64,000 bases of DNA from positions 38,421-102,420 of the forward strand of contig JBAXOB010000011.1 in assembly GCA_037133475.1 (NCBI GenBank), written 5' to 3'. The first letter of the stretch is position 1. The number at the start of each line of letters is the position of its first letter. This document shows, one piece after another, positions 1-8,937 of this stretch. Origin of the DNA: CAIVAT01 sp037133475. GTDB taxonomy: Bacteria > Bacteroidota > Bacteroidia > Bacteroidales > FEN-979. Under the pieces are notes generated by a model, which was not told the origin of the DNA, did no database searches, and saw only the letters and a list, made by a program, of their open reading frames with translations. The translations under genes were made by a program, and so were the position numbers.

Positions 1-446
1 AACTTTGTTCCTGAATAGGTGACTGATACCTGCTTCCAGGTTTCTCCGGCCTGAACCGGGAATTTATAGGAAAGTTGTTTTGTCAGAAAATAATCCACGC
101 TATCCAGCTTTCCGCCGTAAAAATGTAATCCGTCTGACTCATTGTTTACAAACCAACAGGGGCTCTGCGCCTGGTTATTCCATGACCAAAACCATACCGT
201 GTAATCTTTGCCCTGGTAACTGACATGTTTGGTTCCGGTGATGGTCAGTCTGGAAGTATCTGCATAGGTAAAAACCCCGTTATTGAACGATGAATCAATA
301 AATTCCCAGTAATTGCCGGTTTTCAGCGGAATCAGCATGGAAGAGGTACCGCCTGATGAAGTACTGGTTTGTTCACTGTTTTTCTTACAGGAACTAATCA
401 TGATCATCAAGGTTAAAAACAGATAGACGATTTGATTGAATTTCAT
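1..446 (-). CDS. Putative lipoprotein, 3' end outside the window
   Basis: The frame opens at ATG 446-444 and stays open to the window edge, giving 148 codons without a stop. The N-terminus is a lipoprotein signal: Lys near the start, a hydrophobic stretch, then ISSC followed by KKN, so Cys20 should be lipidated. The rest (a Ser/Thr/Gly-rich linker, then LKTGNYWEF and a run of Trp/Tyr-rich beta-type sequence) resembles small outer-membrane or periplasmic lipoproteins of Bacteroidota, but I do not recognise a named family. A purine-rich AGGAGGAGG lies directly before the start codon, which is unusually strong for this phylum and supports this start. The gene is divergent from the T9SS protein gene at 918. 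Function unknown. Confidence 0.75.
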   Translation of the reverse strand, partial: MKFNQIVYLFLTLMIMISSCKKNSEQTSTSSGGTSSMLIPLKTGNYWEFIDSSFNNGVFTYADTSRLTITGTKHVSYQGKDYTVWFWSWNNQAQSPCWFVNNESDGLHFYGGKLDSVDYFLTKQLSYKFPVQAGETWKQVSVTYSGTK

Positions 447-917
447 ACCTCCTCCTTTTTTATTTGAATAGTTCAACATTGATTATAAACAATATATTAA
501 TATCATAATGATAACAAACCGCTACTTCCTGAAACGATATTTGATTCAACCCTTGTCATGACTTTTACATCTGTTTTAATATCAATATTTATTTCTAAAA
601 AATCCTTCCGCAACCCGCATTCAGGGCCGGGTTCCTAAACCGAAAGCTGATTTGACGCAACCCCTGAATATTTATTCTCCCAAATATAGCCAATTATTTA
701 CCATATCAACACCAATAATAAAATATTTTTTAACATTGTATGACAGCCTATTACCTATTCTTTTCTTTTCATCCCCGTATTCCCTTCAAGCAGGGCGTTT
801 GCCGGCATCCTGCAATTTTGACCGGGGTCAGGAACGATTCATGAGTCATTATCACTGCATTATCAACATTTACATTTTTTTCATACCTTTACCATCCTAA
901 CCAACACATCATTATCT
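447..917. other. Divergent intergenic region
   Basis: This AT-rich gap lies between the divergently read lipoprotein and VPS10-type genes, so it should hold both promoters. On the plus strand TACCTTTA at 884-891 is close to the Bacteroidota -7 consensus TAnnTTTG and lies 26 nt before ATG 918. An 82-codon open frame at 652-900 has no recognisable features and I regard it as chance. No RNA gene is seen. Confidence 0.4.
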
Positions 918-3900
918 ATGCGCAGAATGCTACTTCTTACCGCAGGAGTCCTTCTCCTTGTTATGGCCGGCCATTCCCAGCCTGCTTTAAAACCTGCTAC
1001 AAACGACACTGCCAGTTTCCCTTACTGGATCAGCATGATGCAGGACCCCTCGGCCAATTTTTTCAAGACGCAGCGGGCCTTTAATCTTTACTGGAAAGAT
1101 CGTAAGATCACCAAGGGATGCGGCTGGAAGGTGTTCAAGCGCTGGGAATATATGATGTCGTCGCGCATTAATCCCGATGGTTCTGTTCCGCTGCAGGACG
1201 AGACTTTTAACGCATACAGGCAATTTGACAGCCCGCTTTCGGCTGGCGGCTCCTGGGTAAGCCTCGGGCCGGCCCAGATTCCCGCGCCCGGCCCTGCCGG
1301 CTACGAAGGACTTGGCAGGATCAACGTAGTTGCCTTCCATCCGACCGATCCCGCCAAGTTTTATGTAGGTTCGCCCTCGGGAGGGATGTGGCAGACGGCC
1401 GATGGCGGTGCAACCTGGGTGACCCATACCGACACCATCCCAACCCTTGGCGTATCGGCCATTGTGATCGACTATGCCAACACCTCCAAGATCCTGATCG
1501 GCACCGGCGACCGCGACGCCGGCGACGCCCCTGGCATGGGAGTTTACAAGAGCATGAATGGCGGCCTGACCTGGACCGACTCCAAGACGGGGATGAATAA
1601 CCAGACGGTATGCCGGATCATTCAGCATCCCACAAATTCACAGATATTCCTGGCTGCCACCGGCGGCGGTGTTTTCCGCTCCACCGACGGCGGGTCAACC
1701 TGGACCAATACCAAATCGGGCGGATTCAAGGATATCCTTTTCAAACCAAACGATCCCAACATTGTTTATGCCATTGCGGGAAGTTCCTTTTACCGTTCTT
1801 CCAACAACGGCGTTACCTTTACCCAGGTCACGGCTGGACTTACCACGGGCCAGCGTGCCGTGATTGCCGTTACGCCGGCCAATCCAAATTACGTTTACCT
1901 GTTGGAATCGGACAACACCAGCGCCTTCCAGGGGCTTTACCGGTCGGCTGATGCAGGCCTGACCTTTACGGCCCGTTCAACCACGCCCAACATCCTCGAA
2001 TATTCGTGCGATGGCAGCGGTACAGGGGGGCAGAGTTGGTACGACCTGGCCCTGGCGGCCGATCCCAACAACGCCGAAACGATCATTGCCGCCGGCGTCA
2101 ATTGCTGGAAATCGGTCAACGGTGGCACAAACTGGGCTATCAATTCGCACTGGTACGGGGGCTGCAGTGTCCCGTCGGTACATGCCGACTGCCATTTTCT
2201 CGCCTTTTCACCGGTCAATGGCAATCTTTACGCCACCAACGACGGCGGATGCTGGGAAACCGGCAACGGCGGCACCACCTGGAATTTCCAGACTGCCGGG
2301 ATGACCATCGGGCAGATCTATAAAATAGGCCAGTCGCAAACCATCCGGAACAAGGTGATCAATGGCTTCCAGGATAACGGCACCTATGGCCTGACACCCA
2401 CAGGCTGGATCCAGATCGGCGGCGGCGACGGTATGGAGTGCGCCATCGATTACACCAATGCTGCCTACACCTACCACACCATTTATTATGGTGACATCTA
2501 CCGCAGGGTCAACAACGCCAACGAGGTGCATATTGCCGGCGTTGGTACCAACGGCATCACCGAATCGGGCGCTTGGGTAACCCCGTTCTGCCTCAGCGAA
2601 GCCGACCACAAGGGAATGTTTGCAGGGTACCAGAATATCTGGCGGTGCAACGATGTGACCTCCTACCCGGTTACCTGGACGAAGATCTCCGACAACCTTG
2701 CCGGGAGCAACACTACCGACATGGCCGTGGTGGAACATTCGCCCGCCAACACCAACCTCTTCTACGCAGGCAGGTCGGATAATAAATTTTTCAGGACCGA
2801 CGACTGCTTCAGCAATGCGCCATTATGGTATGACCTGACCAGCTCCCTTATCGGGTCGGGATCCATCACGGCCATTGAGGCCAGCCCTGTCGACGAAAAC
2901 GTGGTTTATATGACCCGCGGCAACTTCGTACTGAAATCGGTCAACAAGGGACAATCCTGGACCAACATCACCGGGAACCTGCCGGCCGTTCACCTCAATA
3001 CGATCGTATATTACCGGAATTCCCAGGAGGGTTTGTATGTCGGCTCCGACGCCGGTGTCTATTATAAAGACCAGACCAGCAACGGCTGGATCCCCTTCAG
3101 CCTCGGGTTACCGGTGAATGCGAAGATCACCGAACTTGAGATCTATTATGACAATGACTCCGTGTCGCAGGATGCACTGCGTGCTGGCACCTACGGCCGC
3201 GGGCTCTGGGGATCCGACCTCTACCACACCCTGCCGCATGCCGACTTTTCAACACTGCATACCACGGTACCCGTCGGATGCCCGGTGGCTTACACCGACC
3301 AGTCGTCAGGTGTGCCAACCTATTTTCACTGGACCTTCCAGGGAGGTACACCCTCCACCTCAAACCTGAAAAACCCGGGAAATATCGTCTACAGCACCCC
3401 GGGCATCTACCCTGTGAAACTCAAGGTCTGGAACGAATTCGGGGCCGATTCGATCACCAAAGCCAACTTTATCACGGCCAGCGGTACCCTCCTCCCAGTG
3501 GCCGACTTCAAGGCCGACAAGTTTGTGCTTTGCAGCGCCGATGTGGTTCATTTCACCGATCTTACAACCAACTGCCCGATTACCTGGGACTGGCAATTCA
3601 CCCCGAACAGCGTCACCTTCCTCAACGGCACCTCCAATAGCAGCCAGAACCCCGTGGTTCAGTTCAACGCCCCCGGCGCCTACGATGTTCAGCTGGCCTG
3701 CTTCAACACGGTTGGCGGCCCCGTGACGGTCTCCAAACAGCAGTATATCGTAAACGGGGGATTCACGTTACCCTTCAGCGAATCCTTTGCCAACGGCTTC
3801 AATCCGAAACACTGGGAAATTGTCAATCCCGACCTTTCCATCACCTGGGATACCATCACGGTGGGCGGAACGGTTCCCGGGTCGAAGGCTGTCTGGATGA

Positions 3901-4583
3901 ACTTTTATAACTATTTGCAGATCACCCATCGCGACCAGCTTATCAGTCCTGCCATGAATTTCGGCGGGTATGGCACGGTTGCACTCAACTTCCGGCATGC
4001 TTACGAGCAGCGCGTGAGGATCGACTCGCTGATCATCAAGGTATCGCAGGACTGCGGAACCACCTGGGATCGCGTATGGGCCATGGGCCCCAATGGCACG
4101 CCCAACGTGTTCGTGACCCACCCCCCAACAAATACGGCCTTCTATCCCCAGTCGGCCAACGACTGGTGCGGGGGCAGCTACGGGGTTGGATGCTACACCA
4201 TCGACCTTTCCTCTTATGCAGGAAAACCCGACATTAAACTGATGTTTGAATCGTTCGCCTTTTTCGGCAACAACCTTTTTCTGAATGATATCAATATCAG
4301 CGGAACGGTTGGCGTGCCCGAACAGGTCATAACCGGGAGCGGTTTTATCCTCTATCCCAACCCGACAACAGGCCAGTTTGTCCTTTCGTTTACCGGGAAA
4401 AAAGGGGAGGCCGTGATGGATGTACTCAATCCCCAGGGCCAGGTTATCCGAACCGACCGGTTTGCCACCGGGCCAGGAAAGAACGAATGGCATCTTGATT
4501 TTTCAGGATTTTCCAAAGGCGTTTATTTTATCCGGGTAACGGATGCCGTCTCCTCACAGGTTCAGAAAATTGTGATCGAGTAG
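918..4583 (+). CDS. Secreted VPS10/BNR propeller protein with PKD domains and T9SS type A sorting domain
   Basis: This 1,221-residue protein starts with a signal peptide (MRRMLLLTAGVLLLVMAGHSQ). Residues about 120-760 carry repeated Asp-box (BNR) motifs of the form S-x-D-G-G-x-T-W, for example GGVFRSTDGGSTW, typical of sortilin/VPS10 or exo-sialidase-like beta-propellers. Two PKD domains follow (about 774-855 and 860-950), then a jelly-roll region of the MAM/choice-of-anchor type beginning TLPFSESFANGF. The C-terminal domain from about residue 1142 (FILYPNPTTGQF ... GVYFIRV) is a T9SS type A sorting signal. It should cross the outer membrane through T9SS and be anchored or released at the surface. 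Asp-boxes alone do not prove hydrolase activity, so substrate and reaction are unknown; a role in binding surface polymers or other proteins is an inference. Confidence 0.85.
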   Translation: MRRMLLLTAGVLLLVMAGHSQPALKPATNDTASFPYWISMMQDPSANFFKTQRAFNLYWKDRKITKGCGWKVFKRWEYMMSSRINPDGSVPLQDETFNAYRQFDSPLSAGGSWVSLGPAQIPAPGPAGYEGLGRINVVAFHPTDPAKFYVGSPSGGMWQTADGGATWVTHTDTIPTLGVSAIVIDYANTSKILIGTGDRDAGDAPGMGVYKSMNGGLTWTDSKTGMNNQTVCRIIQHPTNSQIFLAATGGGVFRSTDGGSTWTNTKSGGFKDILFKPNDPNIVYAIAGSSFYRSSNNGVTFTQVTAGLTTGQRAVIAVTPANPNYVYLLESDNTSAFQGLYRSADAGLTFTARSTTPNILEYSCDGSGTGGQSWYDLALAADPNNAETIIAAGVNCWKSVNGGTNWAINSHWYGGCSVPSVHADCHFLAFSPVNGNLYATNDGGCWETGNGGTTWNFQTAGMTIGQIYKIGQSQTIRNKVINGFQDNGTYGLTPTGWIQIGGGDGMECAIDYTNAAYTYHTIYYGDIYRRVNNANEVHIAGVGTNGITESGAWVTPFCLSEADHKGMFAGYQNIWRCNDVTSYPVTWTKISDNLAGSNTTDMAVVEHSPANTNLFYAGRSDNKFFRTDDCFSNAPLWYDLTSSLIGSGSITAIEASPVDENVVYMTRGNFVLKSVNKGQSWTNITGNLPAVHLNTIVYYRNSQEGLYVGSDAGVYYKDQTSNGWIPFSLGLPVNAKITELEIYYDNDSVSQDALRAGTYGRGLWGSDLYHTLPHADFSTLHTTVPVGCPVAYTDQSSGVPTYFHWTFQGGTPSTSNLKNPGNIVYSTPGIYPVKLKVWNEFGADSITKANFITASGTLLPVADFKADKFVLCSADVVHFTDLTTNCPITWDWQFTPNSVTFLNGTSNSSQNPVVQFNAPGAYDVQLACFNTVGGPVTVSKQQYIVNGGFTLPFSESFANGFNPKHWEIVNPDLSITWDTITVGGTVPGSKAVWMNFYNYLQITHRDQLISPAMNFGGYGTVALNFRHAYEQRVRIDSLIIKVSQDCGTTWDRVWAMGPNGTPNVFVTHPPTNTAFYPQSANDWCGGSYGVGCYTIDLSSYAGKPDIKLMFESFAFFGNNLFLNDINISGTVGVPEQVITGSGFILYPNPTTGQFVLSFTGKKGEAVMDVLNPQGQVIRTDRFATGPGKNEWHLDFSGFSKGVYFIRVTDAVSSQVQKIVIE

Positions 4584-4832
4584 TTTCCGGTGGTTGATTT
4601 TGTCAGGAACAGGATGTAATACAGTCTATCTGTTTTTTCTTAGTGCCTTTGTGCCTTCTTTGTGACTTTGTGGCTTAAAAGTCTGATAAAACCACAGATG
4701 CCGCCCGGCAGGTAGAAAGGCACAAGGTCGCAGGTCCCGTGCATACGGTGCCGCATGTACATCCTTGATTTTTAATGCCAGCGTGCCGAAAACTTTACGA
4801 TCTTTGCCTGATAATTTCCTTTGCCAAACCCC
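4584..4832. other. Intergenic spacer with short CTTTGTG-type repeats
   Basis: Between two T9SS protein genes. Around 4640-4680 the words GTGCCTTTGTGCC and TGTGACTTTGTGGC occur in tandem. On the other strand this reads as the CACAAAG-rich short repeats I know from many Bacteroidota intergenic regions. No terminator hairpin is obvious. Confidence 0.35.
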
Positions 4833-7346
4833 ATGAAAATAACATCTTACCTCCTTTTTTTCATTCTCCTTTCCTTCACCTCCATGGCGCAGGGTTGGCG
4901 GGAAGGGGAGATGGAACTCAGGGTCATTATTGATTCGCCTTCAGACTTGACGACCATCCGGCAACTCGGTCTTGTTGCCGAACCAGCGGCTGCCGATGGC
5001 TCCTGTATCAGGAGTTATGCCGTTCCTGAAGAGTTGAAGAAATTACAAACCAGCGGGCTCCGGTATTCCGTGACCATTGCCGATATGAACCGCCATTTCG
5101 AACATTACTGGGACAACCCTATAGTACCGGCGGGATATTATACCTATGAGCAGATCATTGCCATTGCCGACAGCCTTGCCGCCAACTTCCCCTCCATCTG
5201 TAAAAAGGTGATCTGGGGAACCTCCCTTGGCGGCAGGCAACTTGCCGCACTTAAGATCAGCGACAATGTCAATGTTGATGAGCCGGAACCGGAGATCATG
5301 TTCGACGGCGGCATCCACGGCGACGAGGTGGGAGGATCACAGAACATCATCATGTTTGCCAGGGACCTGGTGCTGGGTTACGGTTCAAATCCCGTCTATA
5401 CCGACCTGATCAACAACCGTGAGATCTGGCTGTACCTGATGGTCAACCCCGACGGGCGAGCCTCGATGTCGCGTTACAACAACAACCTGATCGACATAAA
5501 CCGCGACAATGGCTATATGTGGAATGCCGAAGGGGGCAGTACCGACGCCTTTTCACAGGTTGAGACCAGGGCTTTGCGAAATTGCATCTTCGACAACCAG
5601 TTCGTGGTGTATACCAATTTCCACAGCGGGTCGGAGATACTCTCCTATCCGTGGAGCTACCGCGCCGACCATCCCCGCGATTATGTCCACATCAACCAGC
5701 TGGCCGGCGTTTATGCGTCCACTTCCGGCTACACCAATCTTACCTACGGGCAGGGTTATACGGTCATGTATCCCATTAACGGCAGCACCAAGGATTACCA
5801 GTACGGCAGCCTGGGGAACGTCGGCTGGTCGATGGAGATTTCGCTCGACAAGCAGCCTCCCGCCTCGCAGATCATGACCTATTACAACGACAACAAACCC
5901 TCCATGCTCGAGATGATCAAACGGTGCGGATGGGGGGTGGCGGGCATGGTAACCGATTCGCTCACCGGTGCACCGGTTTCGGCATCAGTATGGGTAAATG
6001 GCTATTTCCCGGTTTATACCGACCCCGTGGTGGGTGATTTTCACAAATATGTGTTACCCGGAACCTATACCATCAGGGTGGCGGCGAACGGGTACAAAAC
6101 CAAAACAGTCTCAGGGGTTTCGGTTCCCGACCAGGGCTGTTCGACGACCGGGTTTCAGCTGGTTCCCCTGTCGAAACGCTATGCTTTCAAGGTGATGAGC
6201 TGCCAGATCCCCGGGAATAATTTTGATGATGAAGGTTATACACCCGGTGCGCTTGGCCGGCCCGATTCAATTCCCTATTCCATGGGCAGGTTCGGCTGGA
6301 TCGTGCTCGATATGGGAGATACCATCTGCGACGGCCCGGGCATTGATTTCAAAATCTACCAATCCGGCATCAACAATAAGAACTATACGGTTTCCGGCGG
6401 AAATTACAAAGACGGCCCCTTTACCACCATCGGAACCGCCACCGGAACCGCCGGCTTCGATCTCGGGTCGGTCGGCATGACACGGGCCCGCTACCTGTTC
6501 ATCAAAGACAATGGAACAGGGGCATCCTTTGGACCCGGCGCAGGATTCAACCTGGATGCCGTTGAGATGATCACCCCTCCGGTCGTGGTGAATTTCACAG
6601 CCAGCGACACCCTGCCCTGTACCGGGACAATGGTGAATTTTACCGATCAGTCAACAGGCAACATTGTCTCATGGAGCTGGTCCTTCCCCGGAGGGAACCC
6701 CTCCTCCTCCACCCAGAAAAACCCTGTCAACATCCTGTATGGTACGCCAGGGGTCTACAATGTAACCCTGACGATATCCAATGGAATTATCAGCAGTTCC
6801 AAAACCAAAGCTGCCTATATCCACCCGGGTGCCCCTCCCCAGGTCAACCTGGGTGCCGATACGACCGTGTGCGCATCGAGCGTGCTGACGCTCAACGCAG
6901 GAAATCCCGGGTGTACCTATCATTGGTCAACCGGCCAAACCACGCAGGATATCCAGGTCGATTCAACCGGTGCCGGGCTTGGGTCACACAGCTACTGGGT
7001 CGCGGTTACCCGTTCCCCCGGCTGCACGGGAAATGACACCATCAGGATCACGCGCGACGACTGTACCGGAATACCCGGATATATGTGCCCTGACGATGTT
7101 TCAGTGTTCCCGAATCCGGCAGACCGGTATTTCATCCTGGATATCAATGGTTTTGAAGGCGGCTCCTGGCAGCTCTTTTCTGATACGGGTGCTGCACATG
7201 GCATGGGTACGGTTCCATCCGGTCATTACCGGTACCGGATGAATGTATCGGACTATCCGGCAGGCATTTACCTTATCAGGATCATCAAAGGAAACAGGAT
7301 TATGCTTAAAAAAATCATGGTGAGCCACGGTTCTGACTACCAGTAA
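4833..7346 (+). CDS. Secreted M14 zinc carboxypeptidase with CarboxypepD-reg, PKD and T9SS domains
   Basis: Predicted metallocarboxypeptidase exported by T9SS. I chose ATG 4833 rather than an in-frame TTG twelve bases upstream because it puts the signal peptide (MKITSYLLFFILLSFTSMAQ) at the N-terminus. The M14 domain spans about residues 95-365. HGDE gives zinc ligands H162 and E165, FHSGSE gives the third ligand H264, MVNPDGR is the substrate-binding Asn-Arg region, and E335 in WSMEIS fits the catalytic glutamate. Next come a carboxypeptidase-regulatory-like beta-sandwich (about 370-430, GMVTDSLTGAPV), a further beta-rich module (about 445-585), a PKD domain (about 588-670), an Ig-like segment, and a type A sorting domain (VSVFPNPADRYF). 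All catalytic residues are present, so it is probably active. Substrate unknown; peptide scavenging outside the cell is an inference. Confidence 0.9.
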   Translation: MKITSYLLFFILLSFTSMAQGWREGEMELRVIIDSPSDLTTIRQLGLVAEPAAADGSCIRSYAVPEELKKLQTSGLRYSVTIADMNRHFEHYWDNPIVPAGYYTYEQIIAIADSLAANFPSICKKVIWGTSLGGRQLAALKISDNVNVDEPEPEIMFDGGIHGDEVGGSQNIIMFARDLVLGYGSNPVYTDLINNREIWLYLMVNPDGRASMSRYNNNLIDINRDNGYMWNAEGGSTDAFSQVETRALRNCIFDNQFVVYTNFHSGSEILSYPWSYRADHPRDYVHINQLAGVYASTSGYTNLTYGQGYTVMYPINGSTKDYQYGSLGNVGWSMEISLDKQPPASQIMTYYNDNKPSMLEMIKRCGWGVAGMVTDSLTGAPVSASVWVNGYFPVYTDPVVGDFHKYVLPGTYTIRVAANGYKTKTVSGVSVPDQGCSTTGFQLVPLSKRYAFKVMSCQIPGNNFDDEGYTPGALGRPDSIPYSMGRFGWIVLDMGDTICDGPGIDFKIYQSGINNKNYTVSGGNYKDGPFTTIGTATGTAGFDLGSVGMTRARYLFIKDNGTGASFGPGAGFNLDAVEMITPPVVVNFTASDTLPCTGTMVNFTDQSTGNIVSWSWSFPGGNPSSSTQKNPVNILYGTPGVYNVTLTISNGIISSSKTKAAYIHPGAPPQVNLGADTTVCASSVLTLNAGNPGCTYHWSTGQTTQDIQVDSTGAGLGSHSYWVAVTRSPGCTGNDTIRITRDDCTGIPGYMCPDDVSVFPNPADRYFILDINGFEGGSWQLFSDTGAAHGMGTVPSGHYRYRMNVSDYPAGIYLIRIIKGNRIMLKKIMVSHGSDYQ

Positions 7347-7409
7347 CCTGCAAACCCCCTGAAAGGTCAACCATTGTACAATGTGCAGGTTCCCGGTTTG
7401 TCAATTGTT

Positions 7410-7417
7410 TACCTTTG
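7410..7417 (+). promoter_or_regulatory. Putative -7 element for rsmE
   Basis: TACCTTTG matches the Bacteroidota -7 consensus TAnnTTTG exactly and lies 17 nt before the rsmE start codon. A TTTG occurs upstream at 7397-7400 but is only 9 bp away, closer than the usual spacing of about 19, so the -33 part is unsupported. Confidence 0.45.
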
Positions 7418-7434
7418 TCACATAATAAGATACT

Positions 7435-8142
7435 ATGCAGCTGTTTTATATCTCCGGCATTGCCGGCAACACATGTGCGCTTGGCGAAGAGGAGTCGTGG
7501 CATTGCGTCAGGGTGCTTCGCCTGCAGGAGGGCGCTGCTGTGCATATGACCGATGGCCTGGGCAATTTTTACGAAGGCCGGATGGCAAAGGTTCATCATA
7601 AGGGCTGCCTGGTGGAGATACTGAAGACAACCCGCCTGGAGCAGCGGGCCGGGCACCGCCTTCATGTCGCCATGGCCCCGACCAAGAACATCGAACGGTT
7701 TGAATGGTTTCTTGAAAAAGCAACCGAGATCGGCATCGACGAGATAACCCCGCTCATCTGCGACCATTCCGAACGCAAAATCGTGAAGCCGGAGCGTCTT
7801 GAAAAGGTGCTGGTTGCCGCCATGAAGCAATCGCTGAAATCATGGCTTCCAAGGTTAAATGAACCTGTAAGTTACCGTGATTTCATAGCAAGGGATTTCA
7901 CCGGGCAAAAGCTGATCGCCTGGTGTGAAACCGGCCTGGAATCTGAACTGCATGAACTTTACAGGAAGGGCTCCGCTGTACTGGTCCTGGTCGGTCCCGA
8001 AGGGGATTTTTCCAAAGCCGAGGTCGACCTGTCCATCGGCGCCGGATATATCCCTGTAAGCCTGGGTGAAAGCCGGCTCAGAACCGAAACGGCCGGCCTC
8101 GTGGCCTGTAATACGATAGCGCTGATGAACAGGATCAGGTAA
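7435..8142 (+). CDS. rsmE: 16S rRNA (uracil(1498)-N(3))-methyltransferase
   Basis: SPOUT-family RNA methyltransferase that uses S-adenosylmethionine to methylate N3 of U1498 in helix 44 of 16S rRNA. The 235-residue length fits the family. The N-terminal PUA-like region (LFYISGIAGN ... HCVRVLRLQEG) is followed by the SPOUT domain with its knot motifs: ATEIGIDEITPL, LVGPEGDFSKAE near residue 185, and LGESRLRTETA near residue 215, which form the cofactor pocket. The start is ATG 7435, preceded by a -7 box. A DUF4159 gene follows after 67 bp on the same strand and may share the transcript. Cytoplasmic. Confidence 0.93.
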   Translation: MQLFYISGIAGNTCALGEEESWHCVRVLRLQEGAAVHMTDGLGNFYEGRMAKVHHKGCLVEILKTTRLEQRAGHRLHVAMAPTKNIERFEWFLEKATEIGIDEITPLICDHSERKIVKPERLEKVLVAAMKQSLKSWLPRLNEPVSYRDFIARDFTGQKLIAWCETGLESELHELYRKGSAVLVLVGPEGDFSKAEVDLSIGAGYIPVSLGESRLRTETAGLVACNTIALMNRIR

Positions 8143-8209
8143 CCACGAAACCACGAGTAGATAAAGATTTATCAAATTGGTCAGTTAAATCAATCAAGAA
8201 TATTGACTT

Positions 8210-8884
8210 ATGCTCCGAATAAAGAGGATGTCTTTCCTGGTCTTTACCTGCATGACAATTATGCTGGTCACCACTTCGTTTACGCCGCCGTCGTTCCAGA
8301 TCGGGCTCCTGAAATATTCGGGTGGCGGCGACTGGTATGCCAATCCCACCTCCCTGCCGAACCTGGCGAAATTCGCCAACCATAATCTTTCCTGCAATAT
8401 CAGCGAGGATATTGCCACGGTGGATGTTGGCAGCACCGACCTGATGAACTATCCGTTCGTTCACATGACCGGCCACGGGAATGTGGTGTTTTCGGAACAG
8501 GAGTTGCAGAACCTGAGAAATTACCTGATTGGCGGTGGTTTCCTGCATATTGACGACAATTACGGAATGGATAAGTTTATCAGGCCCCAGCTGAAAAGAC
8601 TCTTCCCGGAACTCGAACTGCTTGAACTACCGTTCGATCACCCAATTTATCACCAGAAATTTCCCTTCCGGACCGGGTTGCCCAAGATCCACGAACATGA
8701 CGGCAAGCCACCCCAGGGGTTCGGCCTTATATACGAAGGAAGGCTGGTGGTGTTTTACACCTATGAGTGTGATCTCGGCGATGGCTGGGAGGATCCTGCC
8801 GTTCACGGCGATTCGGAACCCACACGGCTCAAGGCCCTGCAGATGGGAGCGAACATCCTGCAATATGTTTTTACCGCAAAATAA
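8210..8884 (+). CDS. DUF4159 domain protein with N-terminal signal
   Basis: This 224-residue protein has an N-terminal hydrophobic signal (FLVFTCMTIMLVTTSF) followed by one DUF4159 domain: IGLLKYSGGGDWYANP at the start, VHMTGHGNVVFSEQE in the middle, GGGFLHIDDNYGMD, and a C-terminal RLKALQMGANILQY. DUF4159 is a ThuA/glutamine-amidotransferase-like fold of unknown activity. It is often encoded beside MoxR, DUF58 and BatA-type vWA genes. Here those partners are elsewhere in the window (DUF58 at 23147, BatA-like at 40006), so the usual cluster is broken up. It probably acts in the periplasm; biochemical role unknown. Confidence 0.85.
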   Translation: MLRIKRMSFLVFTCMTIMLVTTSFTPPSFQIGLLKYSGGGDWYANPTSLPNLAKFANHNLSCNISEDIATVDVGSTDLMNYPFVHMTGHGNVVFSEQELQNLRNYLIGGGFLHIDDNYGMDKFIRPQLKRLFPELELLELPFDHPIYHQKFPFRTGLPKIHEHDGKPPQGFGLIYEGRLVVFYTYECDLGDGWEDPAVHGDSEPTRLKALQMGANILQYVFTAK

Positions 8885-8892
8885 ATATCAAT

Positions 8893-8929
8893 CCCTGTTT
8901 CGATTGTCGTAACTGCCGGGAAAACAGGG
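8893..8929. terminator. Possible bidirectional terminator hairpin
   Basis: An 8-bp perfect inverted repeat (CCCTGTTT at 8893-8900, AAACAGGG at 8922-8929) with a 21-nt loop lies between the convergent DUF4159 and bipA genes. Placement fits a shared terminator, but the loop is long and there is no strong T tract. Confidence 0.3.
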
Positions 8930-8937
8930 CAGCTCCT

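Noticed and set aside
652..900. 82-codon frame before the VPS10-type gene
   Set aside because: Low-complexity translation of AT-rich DNA; it spans the promoter region of the next gene and has no recognisable motif.
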